Assembly: GCA_964370965.1 (NCBI GenBank)
Contig: CAYJLW010000010.1
Location: forward strand, 1 to 64,000
Direction of reading: 5' to 3'
Origin: CAYJLW01 sp964370965
GTDB lineage: Bacteria > Actinomycetota > Acidimicrobiia > UBA2766
Length of the DNA stretch: 64,000 nt
Shown here one piece after another: positions 14,409 through 22,401 of the stretch; the first letter of the stretch is position 1; the number at the start of each line of letters is the position of its first letter. Position numbers and translations under genes: made by a program. The notes under the pieces were generated by a model that saw only the letters and a list, made by a program, of their open reading frames with translations, was not told the origin of the DNA and searched no databases.

Positions 14409-15113
14409 CTACGCCAGGCGCAAGAGGTGGAAGGCCTCGGCGTGAGCGAGTCCGGCGGCACGGCCCGTCTCGGCGGCCCGGGCGGGGAGCCACTCGGCGA
14501 ACATGTCCCCGCCTTCGTCCAACTGGCTCCCGTGGCAGGCGATCGCCGCCACCTTGACCTCGAGGGTGTCGGTGACGTCCACGAAGGCGGTGGGCTCGAG
14601 GGTCCCCGACAGCAGCACGGCCGGAGTGGCGTGCGGGGGACCGCCCCGTCCGGGGTAGTAGTGGGCGTTGGGCGCCGCCCACGCCACGGCGTCCAGCGCG
14701 GCGGAACCCGTCACGCGGTGGTCGCGGTGATTCACGTACCCGTCACCGAAGACGAGCGCGCTGGGGTCCGGGCAGCACACCACGTCGGGCCGCACCGACC
14801 GCACGACCTCGACGATCTCCCCGATGAGCGCGGGGCCGGCGTCGATCTCGCCGTCGGCGTGACCGAGGCGGGTCGTACCCACGACACCGAGGATCTCCGC
14901 GGCTGCCAGCGTCTCCGCCCAGCGCAGGTCGGCGAGGTCCGCGGGCCCCAAACCGGCCGGCCCCGCGCCCTTGTCGCCGTTCGTGACGAGACAGACGTGC
15001 ACTCGGGCCCCCGCACCTGCCCAGCGGGCCAGAGAAGCCCCGCAGGCGATCTCGGTGTCGTCGGGGTGGGCGTAGACGGCCAGGACCGCGCCCGGCGTGC
15101 CGTCGAAGATCAC
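14409..15113 (-). CDS. PIG-L/LmbE family deacetylase
   Basis: This 234-aa zinc-dependent deacetylase belongs to the PIG-L (LmbE) family, whose actinobacterial members include MshB and Mca of mycothiol metabolism. The metal site reads AVYAHPDDTEIACG (His-Pro-Asp-Asp) with the partner histidine motif NHRDHRVTG further on. The GTG start at 15113 comes five bases after the phosphofructokinase stop, so the two are cotranscribed. It is shorter than MshB/Mca and lacks their C-terminal extensions, so the substrate is open. Confidence 0.88.
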   Translation of the reverse strand: MIFDGTPGAVLAVYAHPDDTEIACGASLARWAGAGARVHVCLVTNGDKGAGPAGLGPADLADLRWAETLAAAEILGVVGTTRLGHADGEIDAGPALIGEIVEVVRSVRPDVVCCPDPSALVFGDGYVNHRDHRVTGSAALDAVAWAAPNAHYYPGRGGPPHATPAVLLSGTLEPTAFVDVTDTLEVKVAAIACHGSQLDEGGDMFAEWLPARAAETGRAAGLAHAEAFHLLRLA

Positions 15114-15117
15114 GCCG

Positions 15118-16146
15118 TCATCCGAAGAACGTGCGGGCCAGCGCCCAGAGGTCGTCGTCGACTGTCTTGAGCGTGCCCACGGCCTCCTCCAGCGGGACCC
15201 TGACGATGTCGCCGCAGCGCAACGCCACCATCTGGCCCCACGCTCCGGCATCGACGGCCTCGACCGCGGCGACGCCGAAACGGCTGGCGAGGAAACGGTC
15301 GAACGCCGTCGGGGTTCCTCCCCGTTGCACGTGACCCAGGATCGTCACGCGGGTCTCGTATCCGGTGCGCTCCTCGATCTCCCCCGCGATGACGTTGCCG
15401 ATGCCGCCGAGTCGGACGTGACCGAACTGGTCGGTGCCGGCCTCGGCGAGCGCCAGCGTCCCTTCCACGGGGGTGGCACCCTCGGCGATCACGACGATCG
15501 AGAACAGGGCGCCGTGCAGGTGCCGATGACGGATGTGGCTGCACACCTCCTCGATGTCGAAGGGACGCTCCGGGACGATGATGACGTCCCCTCCCCCGGC
15601 GACCCCCGACCAGAGGGCGATCCAGCCGGCGTGGCGGCCCATGACCTCCACGACCATCACGCGGTCGTGGGACTCCGCCGTGGTGTGCAGCCGGTCGATC
15701 GCCTCCGTGGCGACCTGCACCGCAGTGTCGAAGCCGAACGTGAGCTCGGTGCCGGAGAGGTCGTTGTCGATGGTCTTCGGCACACCGACCACATGGACGC
15801 CGTCGCCGGCGAGCTTCGCGGCGACGCCGAGGGTGTCCTCGCCGCCGACGGCGATGAGGGCCTCGAGGTCGGCCACCTCGAGCTGGGAACGCACGCGCCC
15901 GAGACCGTCGGGCTCCCCGAGGGGATTGGTGCGGCTCGTACCCAGGATGGTCCCCCCCCGGTGCAGGATGCCCCTGGTGTTCTCGAGCGTGAGCTCGTAG
16001 AAGTCGCCGTCGAGCACACCCCGCCAGCCATGGCGGAAGCCGAAGATGCGGTGGCCCTCCTGGCGGATCCCCTTGCGGGTGATCGCCCGGACAACCGCGT
16101 TGAGACCCGGGCAGTCGCCTCCGCCCGTGAGCACTCCGATGCGCAT
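15118..16146 (-). CDS. pfp: phosphofructokinase, pyrophosphate-dependent type
   Basis: This 342-aa protein phosphorylates fructose 6-phosphate in glycolysis. The start GVLTGGGDCPGLNAVVRA is typical of PfkA. The phosphoryl-donor signature is the PPi form: Asp104 in GGEDTLG (Gly in ATP enzymes) and Lys124 in VPKTIDND (Gly in ATP enzymes), in the same numbering as the Escherichia coli enzyme. I infer that pyrophosphate is the donor and that the step is reversible. A strong AGGGGGAGG four bases before the ATG at 16146 fixes the start. The gene is divergent from glycerol kinase (46 bases apart), which would feed triose phosphate into the same pathway. Confidence 0.92.
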   Translation of the reverse strand: MRIGVLTGGGDCPGLNAVVRAITRKGIRQEGHRIFGFRHGWRGVLDGDFYELTLENTRGILHRGGTILGTSRTNPLGEPDGLGRVRSQLEVADLEALIAVGGEDTLGVAAKLAGDGVHVVGVPKTIDNDLSGTELTFGFDTAVQVATEAIDRLHTTAESHDRVMVVEVMGRHAGWIALWSGVAGGGDVIIVPERPFDIEEVCSHIRHRHLHGALFSIVVIAEGATPVEGTLALAEAGTDQFGHVRLGGIGNVIAGEIEERTGYETRVTILGHVQRGGTPTAFDRFLASRFGVAAVEAVDAGAWGQMVALRCGDIVRVPLEEAVGTLKTVDDDLWALARTFFG

Positions 16147-16176
16147 GGTCCCTCCCCCTGATCGGCAGGACGCAGA

Positions 16177-16182
16177 TAGGAT
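16177..16182 (+). promoter_or_regulatory. -10 box TAGGAT of glpK
   Basis: TAGGAT lies ten bases before the glpK ATG in the 46-base gap shared with the divergent pfp gene. It suggests a very short leader. Confidence 0.35.
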
Positions 16183-16192
16183 CTCCCCCACT

Positions 16193-17680
16193 ATGCCACC
16201 TGCGAGAGTGCTCTCGATCGACGCCGGCACCACAAGCGTCCGCTGCCTCGCCGTGGCCGGGGACGCCACGGTCACCGCCGTCGCGCAGCGCGAGTTCGCC
16301 CAGCACTACCCGCGCCCGGGTTGGGTGGAGCACGACGCCGACGAGATCTGGCGCCAGGTGCAGGCGACGATCGCCGACGTCCTCGCCCGTCCCGACGTCG
16401 ACCCGTCCGCCGTCACCGGCGTCGGCATCACGAACCAGCGCGAGACCGTCGTCGCCTGGAACCGCGCCACGGGCGAGGTCCTGGCACCGGCGATCGTGTG
16501 GCAGGACCGGCGCACGGCCGAGCGCTGCGCCGGCCTGCGGGCCGCGGGCGCCGAAGAGGAGATACGTGGCGCGACCGGTCTCGTCTGCGACCCGTACTTC
16601 AGCGGCACGAAGATCGAGTGGCTTCTCACCGAAGGCGGTGTCCCCCCGGGTCCCGACCTCGCCTTCGGCACGATCGACTCCTGGCTCGCGTACAAGCTCA
16701 CCGGCGGCGCCGTCCACGTCACGGATGCCTCGAATGCCTCGCGCACGCTGCTCTTCGACCTCGCCGCCGACGACTGGTCCGACGCGCAACTCGCCCGCTT
16801 CGGCGTGCCCCGGAGCACCCTGCCCACCGTCGTCGACTCCAGCGGGGCCGTGGGCGTCACCGACCCGGGGGTCTGTGCCGGTCTCGCCGTCCCGGTGGCC
16901 GGAATGGCGGGCGACCAGCAGTCGGCCCTCTTCGGCCAGGCCTGCTTCGAACCGGGCATGTCGAAGAACACGTACGGCACGGGCAGCTTCGTCCTCACGA
17001 ACGCCGGCACGGCCCCGCCGCCCCCCACGCCCCTGCTCCTCTCCACCGTCGCCTGGAGGCTCGGCGGCACCACGACCTACGCGCTCGAGGGGTCGATCTT
17101 CGTGACGGGGGCGGCGATCCAGTGGCTGAGGGACCGGGCGGGGGTGATCGAGGCCGCCCCGGACACGGGCCCGCTCGCCGCCGGTGTCGCCGACGCCGGG
17201 GGGGTCGTCGTCGTCCCGGCCTTCGCCGGTCTCGGGGCCCCGTACTGGAACCCCGACGCCCGGGGGGCGGTCTTCGGCCTCACGCGCGGCTCCCATCGGG
17301 CCCATCTCGTGAGGGCCGTCGTGGAGTCGATGGCCCACCAGACCCGCGACGTCGTCGAGGCCATGAACGGCGTCCTCGCCGAACCCGTCGCCGAGCTCCG
17401 CGTCGACGGCGGGGCGTCGGTGATGGACGTCCTCTGCCAACTCCAGGCCGACCAGCTCGGCATCGACGTGGTGCGACCGGCGAGCCCCGAGACCACCGCA
17501 CTCGGAGCGGCGTTCCTGGCCGGCCTCGCGACGGGCGTGTGGGGGTCGTTGGCGGAGGTCGCCGGGGCCTGGCAGGAGGCCGCCCGCTTCCACCCGGCCG
17601 CCGACCGCGGCCCGGCCGACGCCTCCCACGCTCTCTGGCGCCGCGCCGTGGAACGCGTGCTCGCCTTCGCCGGGAGCTGA
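16193..17680 (+). CDS. glpK: glycerol kinase
   Basis: This 495-aa FGGY-family kinase phosphorylates glycerol to sn-glycerol 3-phosphate. Diagnostic stretches are SIDAGTTSVRC (phosphate binding), GITNQRETVVAWN, VWQDRRT, GTIDSWLAYKLTGG, AGDQQSALFGQACF and the C-terminal ETTALGAAFLAG. The length matches GlpK. The ATG at 16193 begins three residues before the first strand, the usual position. No glycerol facilitator or glpD lies nearby, so glycerol may come from lipid turnover, consistent with the lipid genes in this window. Confidence 0.93.
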   Translation: MPPARVLSIDAGTTSVRCLAVAGDATVTAVAQREFAQHYPRPGWVEHDADEIWRQVQATIADVLARPDVDPSAVTGVGITNQRETVVAWNRATGEVLAPAIVWQDRRTAERCAGLRAAGAEEEIRGATGLVCDPYFSGTKIEWLLTEGGVPPGPDLAFGTIDSWLAYKLTGGAVHVTDASNASRTLLFDLAADDWSDAQLARFGVPRSTLPTVVDSSGAVGVTDPGVCAGLAVPVAGMAGDQQSALFGQACFEPGMSKNTYGTGSFVLTNAGTAPPPPTPLLLSTVAWRLGGTTTYALEGSIFVTGAAIQWLRDRAGVIEAAPDTGPLAAGVADAGGVVVVPAFAGLGAPYWNPDARGAVFGLTRGSHRAHLVRAVVESMAHQTRDVVEAMNGVLAEPVAELRVDGGASVMDVLCQLQADQLGIDVVRPASPETTALGAAFLAGLATGVWGSLAEVAGAWQEAARFHPAADRGPADASHALWRRAVERVLAFAGS

Positions 17681-17704
17681 CCCGGGGCCGGGCGGGACCC
17701 GGAC

Positions 17705-18610
17705 TCAGTCCAGCGGGGTCACGTTGCGGGTGCGGCGCCCGAAGCTCTGGCACCAGGCCTCGCTCTCGTGCCAGATGTCGACGCGATTCCCCCTGATGGC
17801 CCCGCCGGTGTCCTCGGCAGTGAAAGTGCCGAGGCCCTCGATCTGGAAGTGGGAGCGCAGCGGGATCACGGCCGGGTCCACCGCTGCCGTCCCCGCGTGC
17901 GGCTTCGTGCCCGTGGCGGTGCTCCCGCCCCCCGAGTAGCAGGTGACCACGAAGGCGCTCCCGGTGCCGCCGGGCGGGGAGGCGCTCTGTGCGGGGGACG
18001 GCGCGGCCGCCGTGCGCGCCGCCGGCGCTGGGCCCGATGTGGCGGCCGGGGGGGTCGTGGTGGACGCCGCCGCCATGGCCCGCACGAGGAGACGGCGCTG
18101 CTCGGCCTGGCCACTCGCGAGATCACGACGCGAGGTCTCCAGCTGGGAGAGACGCTGCGTCTCGCTCCTCTCGAGATCCGCGAGGCGGGCCCGTGCGATC
18201 TCGGCGTCCTCGACGGCGCCACGCAGGGCGTCGAGGCCGGCCTCCTGGCGCCGCGTCACGGAAGACGCGTAGCTCACGCGCAGGGCGAGGTCGTCGGGGC
18301 TCTCCGAGAGCAGCACCATGGCGAAGTAGTGGTCACCGCCGTGCTTGTAGGCGTCGACGGCCAGGGAACGCACGACGGCGGCGGACTCCTGTCGCCGCCG
18401 TCGGGCAGACGCGAGCTCCGATTCCGACCTCTCACGCGCCGCCCTCACGCGGGCAAGGCGCCCACGGGTCTCCTCCAGGTCGCCCACGACGCCGGCGAGA
18501 CGGCGGTCGATCTCCGCGAGCCGATCCCGCGGGGATGCGGCCGCGACGGGCACCCCGGGGAGGAGCCCGAGAGCGAGGGTGGCGAGCAGGAGCGCGGCGG
18601 TACGTCGCAT
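17705..18610 (-). CDS. secreted coiled-coil protein with C-terminal 3D (RlpA-like barrel) domain
   Basis: This 301-aa exported protein probably acts on or in the cell wall. It has a signal peptide (MRRTAALLLATLALG then VPVAAA) and a coiled coil of about 150 residues rich in Arg, Glu and Leu (LAEIDRRLAGVVGDLEETRG onward). An alanine/proline/threonine linker follows, and then a 3D domain (AVDPAVIPLRSHFQIEGLG, AEDTGGAIRGNRVDIW) with the conserved aspartates found in resuscitation-promoting and lytic enzymes. The coiled-coil-plus-hydrolase layout resembles NlpC/P60 and EnvC-like proteins. The start at 18610 gives the cleanest signal peptide; a TTG at 18658 is possible. A CCCGCA/TGCGGG hairpin (18633-18649) lies in the leader. 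Confidence 0.85.
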   Translation of the reverse strand: MRRTAALLLATLALGLLPGVPVAAASPRDRLAEIDRRLAGVVGDLEETRGRLARVRAARERSESELASARRRRQESAAVVRSLAVDAYKHGGDHYFAMVLLSESPDDLALRVSYASSVTRRQEAGLDALRGAVEDAEIARARLADLERSETQRLSQLETSRRDLASGQAEQRRLLVRAMAAASTTTPPAATSGPAPAARTAAAPSPAQSASPPGGTGSAFVVTCYSGGGSTATGTKPHAGTAAVDPAVIPLRSHFQIEGLGTFTAEDTGGAIRGNRVDIWHESEAWCQSFGRRTRNVTPLD

Positions 18611-18713
18611 GGGAAGGGGGGGCACAAGAAAGCCCGCATACGTTGCGGGCCGGGGCAAACCCTAGCAACCCCGCCCGGCCATGGTCCACATGCACGGAGC
18701 CGCGCCCCCCGGG

Positions 18714-19415
18714 CTATGCAGCCGCGCGGGCCGTCTTCGCCTCCGGCGCCCCGGGCGGGGCCCCGTCGGCGCTCCGGCTGGCATAGCGGTCGGTGTACTC
18801 CTGGCCCGAGAGCTGCGCTATCTCGTACATGAGCTCGTCGACGAGGGCGCGGCACGCCCGTCGCTGGTCCGGCCAGCTCCGGTACTTGTCGACGTCGACC
18901 GGTGTGCCGAAACGGACCAGGAGAGGCTTGCGCAGCCGTGGCATCGTCCGCCCCTTGGGCTGGATGTCACGGCTGCCCACGATGCCCACCGGGACGAGAG
19001 GCGCTCCGGTCTCGAGGGCGAGACGGGCGACCCCGGTGCGTCCCCGGTGGAGGCGGCCGTCGGGAGAGCGGGTGCCCTCGGGGTAGATGCCGAACAGGCC
19101 ACCGTGGAGGAGGACCTCCTTGGCCGCCATGAGCGCCCCCTGGCTGGCGTCACCGCCCTCGCGCCGGATCGGGATCTGACCCACGCCCGTGAAGAACCAC
19201 CGCGTCTTCCACGAATCGAAGTACTCCGCCTTCGCCACGTACGTCACGCGCCGGCGCAGCAGGGACGGCAGAAACAGGGAATCGAGGAAGGCGAGGTGGT
19301 TCGCCGCCAGGATCGCCGGCCCCCTCTGGGGGACGTTCTCGATGCCCTCCACACGCGTGGGCCACAGCGCCCGCAGGATCGGGGTCAGGATCGCCTTCAT
19401 GATCCAGTAGAACAC
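18714..19415 (-). CDS. plsC: 1-acyl-sn-glycerol-3-phosphate acyltransferase
   Basis: This 233-aa membrane-associated acyltransferase makes phosphatidic acid. The family motifs are NHLAFLDSLF (NHX4D, catalytic His), IYPEGTRSPDG (substrate binding) and VPVGIVGS. The GTG start at 19415 (VFYWIMKAI) has AGGAG and AGGGG upstream and begins with the expected amphipathic helix. Longer in-frame starts reach into the promoter region of the divergent gene at 19507 and are less likely. It is followed on the same strand by the 3D-domain gene. Confidence 0.9.
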   Translation of the reverse strand: MFYWIMKAILTPILRALWPTRVEGIENVPQRGPAILAANHLAFLDSLFLPSLLRRRVTYVAKAEYFDSWKTRWFFTGVGQIPIRREGGDASQGALMAAKEVLLHGGLFGIYPEGTRSPDGRLHRGRTGVARLALETGAPLVPVGIVGSRDIQPKGRTMPRLRKPLLVRFGTPVDVDKYRSWPDQRRACRALVDELMYEIAQLSGQEYTDRYASRSADGAPPGAPEAKTARAAA

Positions 19416-19472
19416 GGCCCCCTGCGTCTCCTCTTGGCCTGCCCCATGTCGGGGCCCGTCACGAACCGGGCG

Positions 19473-19478
19473 TAGACT
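19473..19478 (+). promoter_or_regulatory. -10 box TAGACT
   Basis: TAGACT lies 28 bases before the ATG at 19507, in the gap shared with plsC. The predicted leader is about 20 nt. Confidence 0.3.
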
Positions 19479-19506
19479 CCCACCGTAGCCGTTCCGGAAC
19501 CACTGC

Positions 19507-19950
19507 ATGATCCCGTACGACAGCTTCCTCATCGACCCTCCCTGGCTCCTCGTCAACGGCCTTCTCATCGGCCGCTACGTCCGCAGCCGCGCCCTGCGTT
19601 CCCTCGCTGGGGGTGCCACGGTGGCTGCCTTCGTCGTCACCTCAGTGAGCCTGTACTTCGACGCCCGCTGGACGGATTGGATCGTGCGCCTCTGTCGCGC
19701 CCGCTCGGGGCGCGACTGGATGCTGAACTCCGGCGTCTTCAACTTCGAGTTCGAGAACGTGGGCTGGCGGACGCACGCCGTGTCGGCTCTCCTCTTCGCC
19801 ACCTACCCCCTCTGGCTGGTCTTGGGGGTACGCGCCGGCGTCGCGCTCCGCCGCCGCGTCGAAGATCGCGACGGCACCGGGCCCGACGAAGCCGCGAGCG
19901 CCCCCGGGCCCTCGACGCCCCTCCCCCGAACCGTCACGTCGTCGGGCTAG
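19507..19950 (+). CDS. conserved hypothetical membrane protein
   Basis: This 147-aa protein has hydrophobic segments at about residues 12-25, 38-52 and 90-110 (AVSALLFATYPLWLVLGVRAG). A central soluble stretch, RARSGRDWMLNSGVFNFEFE, looks conserved in character. The function is not known to me, and I recognise no enzymatic motif. It is divergent from plsC, which may point to a membrane-lipid context, but that is only positional. Confidence 0.75.
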   Translation: MIPYDSFLIDPPWLLVNGLLIGRYVRSRALRSLAGGATVAAFVVTSVSLYFDARWTDWIVRLCRARSGRDWMLNSGVFNFEFENVGWRTHAVSALLFATYPLWLVLGVRAGVALRRRVEDRDGTGPDEAASAPGPSTPLPRTVTSSG

Positions 19951-19990
19951 CGGCGCTTGTCACCTGAAGGCCCCGCACCACCGCCAGGGA

Positions 19991-20020
19991 GGCGCCGCCT
20001 CCTCGTGCGGAGGCGGCGCC
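19991..20020. terminator. strong GC hairpin after the membrane-protein gene
   Basis: GGCGCCGCCTCC and GGAGGCGGCGCC form a perfect 12-bp stem with a TCGTGC loop, 40 bases after the stop at 19950. There is no T tract. It overlaps the proposed 5' end of the hydrolase gene (its GTG at 20005 is in the loop), so it may instead control that gene's translation. Confidence 0.4.
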
Positions 20021-20859
20021 GCGAGGACCCGCTCCCGCCCGGTGTCCCCGTCAACGGGGACGGCCCCGGCCAGGGCGGACCGACCGTCGAGACGGAGTCC
20101 CCCCCGCGAACGGACCAGGGCGTCTGGGTGGCGGGGCGCACCCCCGTGGGCGTGGTGCTCCTGCACGACCTCGGCGCCACGCCGGCAGGGCTGCGCACGA
20201 TCATGCAGTCCCTGGTCGGCGAGGGCGCCTGGGTCGCCGCCCCGCTCCTCCCGGGCCACGGCGCCGACCCGTCTCGGCTGAGTCACCATGGCGTGGCGGA
20301 CTGGCTCGCCGCCGCCGACAACGCCGTCATCGCTCTGCGGTCGAAGGTGCCCCACGTGCTCCTGATGGGTTGCGGCCTCGGCGGCGCGCTGGCGGTGGTC
20401 ACCAGCGCCCGGCGAAGCGATCAGGTGGCCGGCCTCGTCACCGTCTCGGCGCCGGCGCGCACCTTCTCCCGCCGGCGCCTCCTGTACGCCACCTACGGTC
20501 GCCTGGTGCGCCGCATGTCGCCGCTCGGCCCCGACGTGAAGCGGGCCGACGCCCAGGAGCCTCTCGCCGACTGGCTGCCCGCCCGTGCCTACACGGCCCT
20601 CGCGGCTGCCGAGCGCATGGCGTGGGCGGCCGCCCCCCATGTGTCCTGCCGCTCGCTCGTCATCCAGCCCCGTGAGGACCACGTCGTGAGACCGACGGAC
20701 GCCACAGCGCTGTGCGACCGCCTCGGCACCCCGACGAAGGAGCTCCTCTGGCTGGAACGCTCCTTCCACCAGGCCTGGATCGACCACGACGGCGCCCTGC
20801 TCACCGACCACGTCACCATGGTGGTCCTCCGACTCCGAGAGAGCGGCGCCCTCAGGTGA
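20005..20859 (+). CDS. alpha/beta hydrolase with cysteine in the nucleophile elbow
   Basis: This protein of about 284 aa has an alpha/beta-hydrolase fold, closest in outline to small carboxylesterases and monoacylglycerol lipases. Recognisable parts are GVVLLHDLGATPAGLRTI (first strand and oxyanion loop), the nucleophile elbow LMGCGLGGALAV, an acid (REDHVV) and a histidine (RSFHQAW). The elbow has Cys where Ser is usual, a substitution known from dienelactone hydrolases. The start is uncertain: TTG 19957, GTG 20005 and GTG 20128 are all in frame, and a strong hairpin covers the second. The last 8 bases overlap the convergent ppk2 gene. Confidence 0.8.
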   Translation: MRRRRREDPLPPGVPVNGDGPGQGGPTVETESPPRTDQGVWVAGRTPVGVVLLHDLGATPAGLRTIMQSLVGEGAWVAAPLLPGHGADPSRLSHHGVADWLAAADNAVIALRSKVPHVLLMGCGLGGALAVVTSARRSDQVAGLVTVSAPARTFSRRRLLYATYGRLVRRMSPLGPDVKRADAQEPLADWLPARAYTALAAAERMAWAAAPHVSCRSLVIQPREDHVVRPTDATALCDRLGTPTKELLWLERSFHQAWIDHDGALLTDHVTMVVLRLRESGALR

Positions 20860-21655
20860 CGCGGACCTCGTCGATCCCGGGCGGAGGTGGCGGCGGCTCG
20901 GGGTCGAGACGTTCGAGCAGGTCTACGAGGAGTCCCGCGACGGCGTAGTTGCGGACGTACTTGTGGTTCGCCGGGACGACGTACCAGGGAGCCCATCGCG
21001 TGGAGGTCTCCGTGAGAGCCTCGTCGTAGGCGACGGCGAAGTCGTCCCAGCGCCTGCGGTCCTCGAGGTCTTCCTGCCGGAACTTCCACGTCTTGTCGGG
21101 CTCTTCGAGGCGGGCCTCCAGGCGGGCCTTCTGCTCTTCCCTGGAGATGTGCAGGAAAACCTTCAGCATGCTCGTGCCCTCGTCGACGAGCATGCGCTCG
21201 AATTCCCTGATGTGGTGGTAGCGACGCCTCCAGACGGCCTCGGGGGCGAGGTTGCGGACCCGGACGGCGACGACGTCTTCGTAGTGCGAACGGTTGAATA
21301 TCCCGATCTGGCCCCGTTGCGGGCAGCGGGCGTGGACACGCCAGAGGTAGTCGTGGGCAAGCTCGCCGTCACTGGGTGCTTTGAAGGACGCCACCTCGCA
21401 ACCCTGCGGGTTCACGCCCGTGAACACCTTGCGTATCGCGCCGTCCTTGCCGGCTGTGTCCATGCCCTGGAGGACGAGGAGGACACTGCGGCGTTCCTCT
21501 GACCAGAGCCGGTTCTGGAGGGCGCTGAGGCGCTCGATGCGTTCGTCGAGACGCGAGGTGACGGAATCCTTGGTCCCCAGGCCGAGGCGGTCGTCCGGAC
21601 TCCGGCCCCGGAGTCCGGCCTCCGCCCCGGGCGCCACCATGAGCTCGTCGAGCAT
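20852..21655 (-). CDS. ppk2: polyphosphate kinase 2 family protein
   Basis: This 267-aa PPK2-family kinase transfers phosphate between polyphosphate and nucleotides. Its motifs are Walker A (VLQGMDTAGKDGAIRKVF), the lid region (NRSHYEDVV) and the signature ELAHDYLWRVHARCP. A C-terminal tyrosine/tryptophan-rich stretch follows (WAPWYVVPANHKYVRNYAVA). The AHDYLWRVH form and single domain suggest the class I/III type that phosphorylates ADP or AMP. A TATCAT box ends five bases before the ATG at 21655, favouring this start. It is divergent from a TetR regulator, and a palindromic operator in the shared gap could affect both. Confidence 0.93.
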   Translation of the reverse strand: MLDELMVAPGAEAGLRGRSPDDRLGLGTKDSVTSRLDERIERLSALQNRLWSEERRSVLLVLQGMDTAGKDGAIRKVFTGVNPQGCEVASFKAPSDGELAHDYLWRVHARCPQRGQIGIFNRSHYEDVVAVRVRNLAPEAVWRRRYHHIREFERMLVDEGTSMLKVFLHISREEQKARLEARLEEPDKTWKFRQEDLEDRRRWDDFAVAYDEALTETSTRWAPWYVVPANHKYVRNYAVAGLLVDLLERLDPEPPPPPPGIDEVRVT

Positions 21656-21660
21656 GTCGC

Positions 21661-21666
21661 ATGATA
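21661..21666 (-). promoter_or_regulatory. -10 box TATCAT of ppk2
   Basis: On the minus strand TATCAT ends five bases before the ppk2 ATG, the leaderless arrangement. Confidence 0.45.
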
Positions 21667-21724
21667 TCGAGGGAGGGACGCCATCCCCGGGCGGGGGCGG
21701 ACCGCCCTCGCTCCCGCCCTGGTT

Positions 21725-21742
21725 CTTGACCGCCCGGTCAAG
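21725..21742. promoter_or_regulatory. palindromic TetR-type operator
   Basis: CTTGACCG-CC-CGGTCAAG has perfect 8-bp arms and lies immediately upstream of the -10 box of the TetR gene. It shares the CGGTCA core with the operator at 59985-60004. Autoregulation by the adjacent TetR protein is likely; ppk2 lies 70 bases away on the other side. Confidence 0.7.
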
Positions 21743-21749
21743 AGGTCCA

Positions 21750-21755
21750 TAGCCT
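21750..21755 (+). promoter_or_regulatory. -10 box TAGCCT of the TetR gene
   Basis: TAGCCT ends six bases before the ATG at 21762 and is preceded by the palindrome at 21725-21742, placed where a repressor would cover the -35 region. Confidence 0.5.
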
Positions 21756-21761
21756 GAGACC

Positions 21762-22376
21762 ATGTCGACCGGAACCGAGCGCCGCCTCACCCCCCGTGGC
21801 CGGGAACGCCGCGGGCAACTCATGGCGACCGCCACGCAGCTCTTCGCCGAGCAGGGATACCACGACACCTCGGTGGCCGAGGTCGTGAGCGAGCTCGGCG
21901 TGGGCAAGGGTGTCTTCTACTGGTACTTCGACTCCAAGGAAGCCCTCTTCCTGTCGCTCCTCCTGGAGGGCCTCCGCGGGTTGCGGCGGGCACAGCAGCG
22001 GGCCATCGAGGGCGAGGTGAACCCCGTGGAGCGCGTGGTCAGGGGCATCCGGGCGTCGATCGACTTCCTCGCCGGTCACCCGCACCTGTTCAAGCTCTTC
22101 GAGTTCGCTGCCACCGACTCCCGCTTCGCCCCCGACCTCCAGGCAGGCATCGAGGTCGCCGTGGCGGACACTGTGCGGCACCTGAAGGACGCCGTCGTCG
22201 AGGACCGCATCCCCGACACCGACCCCTACTTCATCGCCCACGGCATAGTGACGATCACGATGTACTTCGCCCGCCGCTTCTTCATCCCAGCGGGCCCCCG
22301 CCCCGACGTCGCCCACAACAAGGTCGTACAGGCGGCCGTGGACTTCTGCCTGCACGGCATGGGCGTGCAGTCCTGA
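21762..22376 (+). CDS. TetR/AcrR family transcriptional regulator
   Basis: This 204-aa regulator has the N-terminal TetR helix-turn-helix (RGQLMATATQLFAEQGYHDT, then VSELGVGKGVFYWYFDSKEA, residues about 18-62). Its ligand-binding domain runs to the C-terminus, with HPHLFKLFEFAATDS typical of regulators in fatty-acid or aromatic metabolism. The leaderless start and upstream palindrome indicate self-control. The inducer is unknown. It converges with the PilB-type ATPase gene. Confidence 0.9.
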   Translation: MSTGTERRLTPRGRERRGQLMATATQLFAEQGYHDTSVAEVVSELGVGKGVFYWYFDSKEALFLSLLLEGLRGLRRAQQRAIEGEVNPVERVVRGIRASIDFLAGHPHLFKLFEFAATDSRFAPDLQAGIEVAVADTVRHLKDAVVEDRIPDTDPYFIAHGIVTITMYFARRFFIPAGPRPDVAHNKVVQAAVDFCLHGMGVQS

Positions 22377-22401
22377 CGGGAAGTCGCCCCGGCCCCGGAG
22401 C

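Noticed and set aside
18633..18713. Possible c-di-AMP (ydaO) riboswitch before the 3D-domain cell-wall protein
   Set aside because: The gap to plsC is too short for that riboswitch, and only a simple CCCGCA/TGCGGG hairpin is present without the conserved core.
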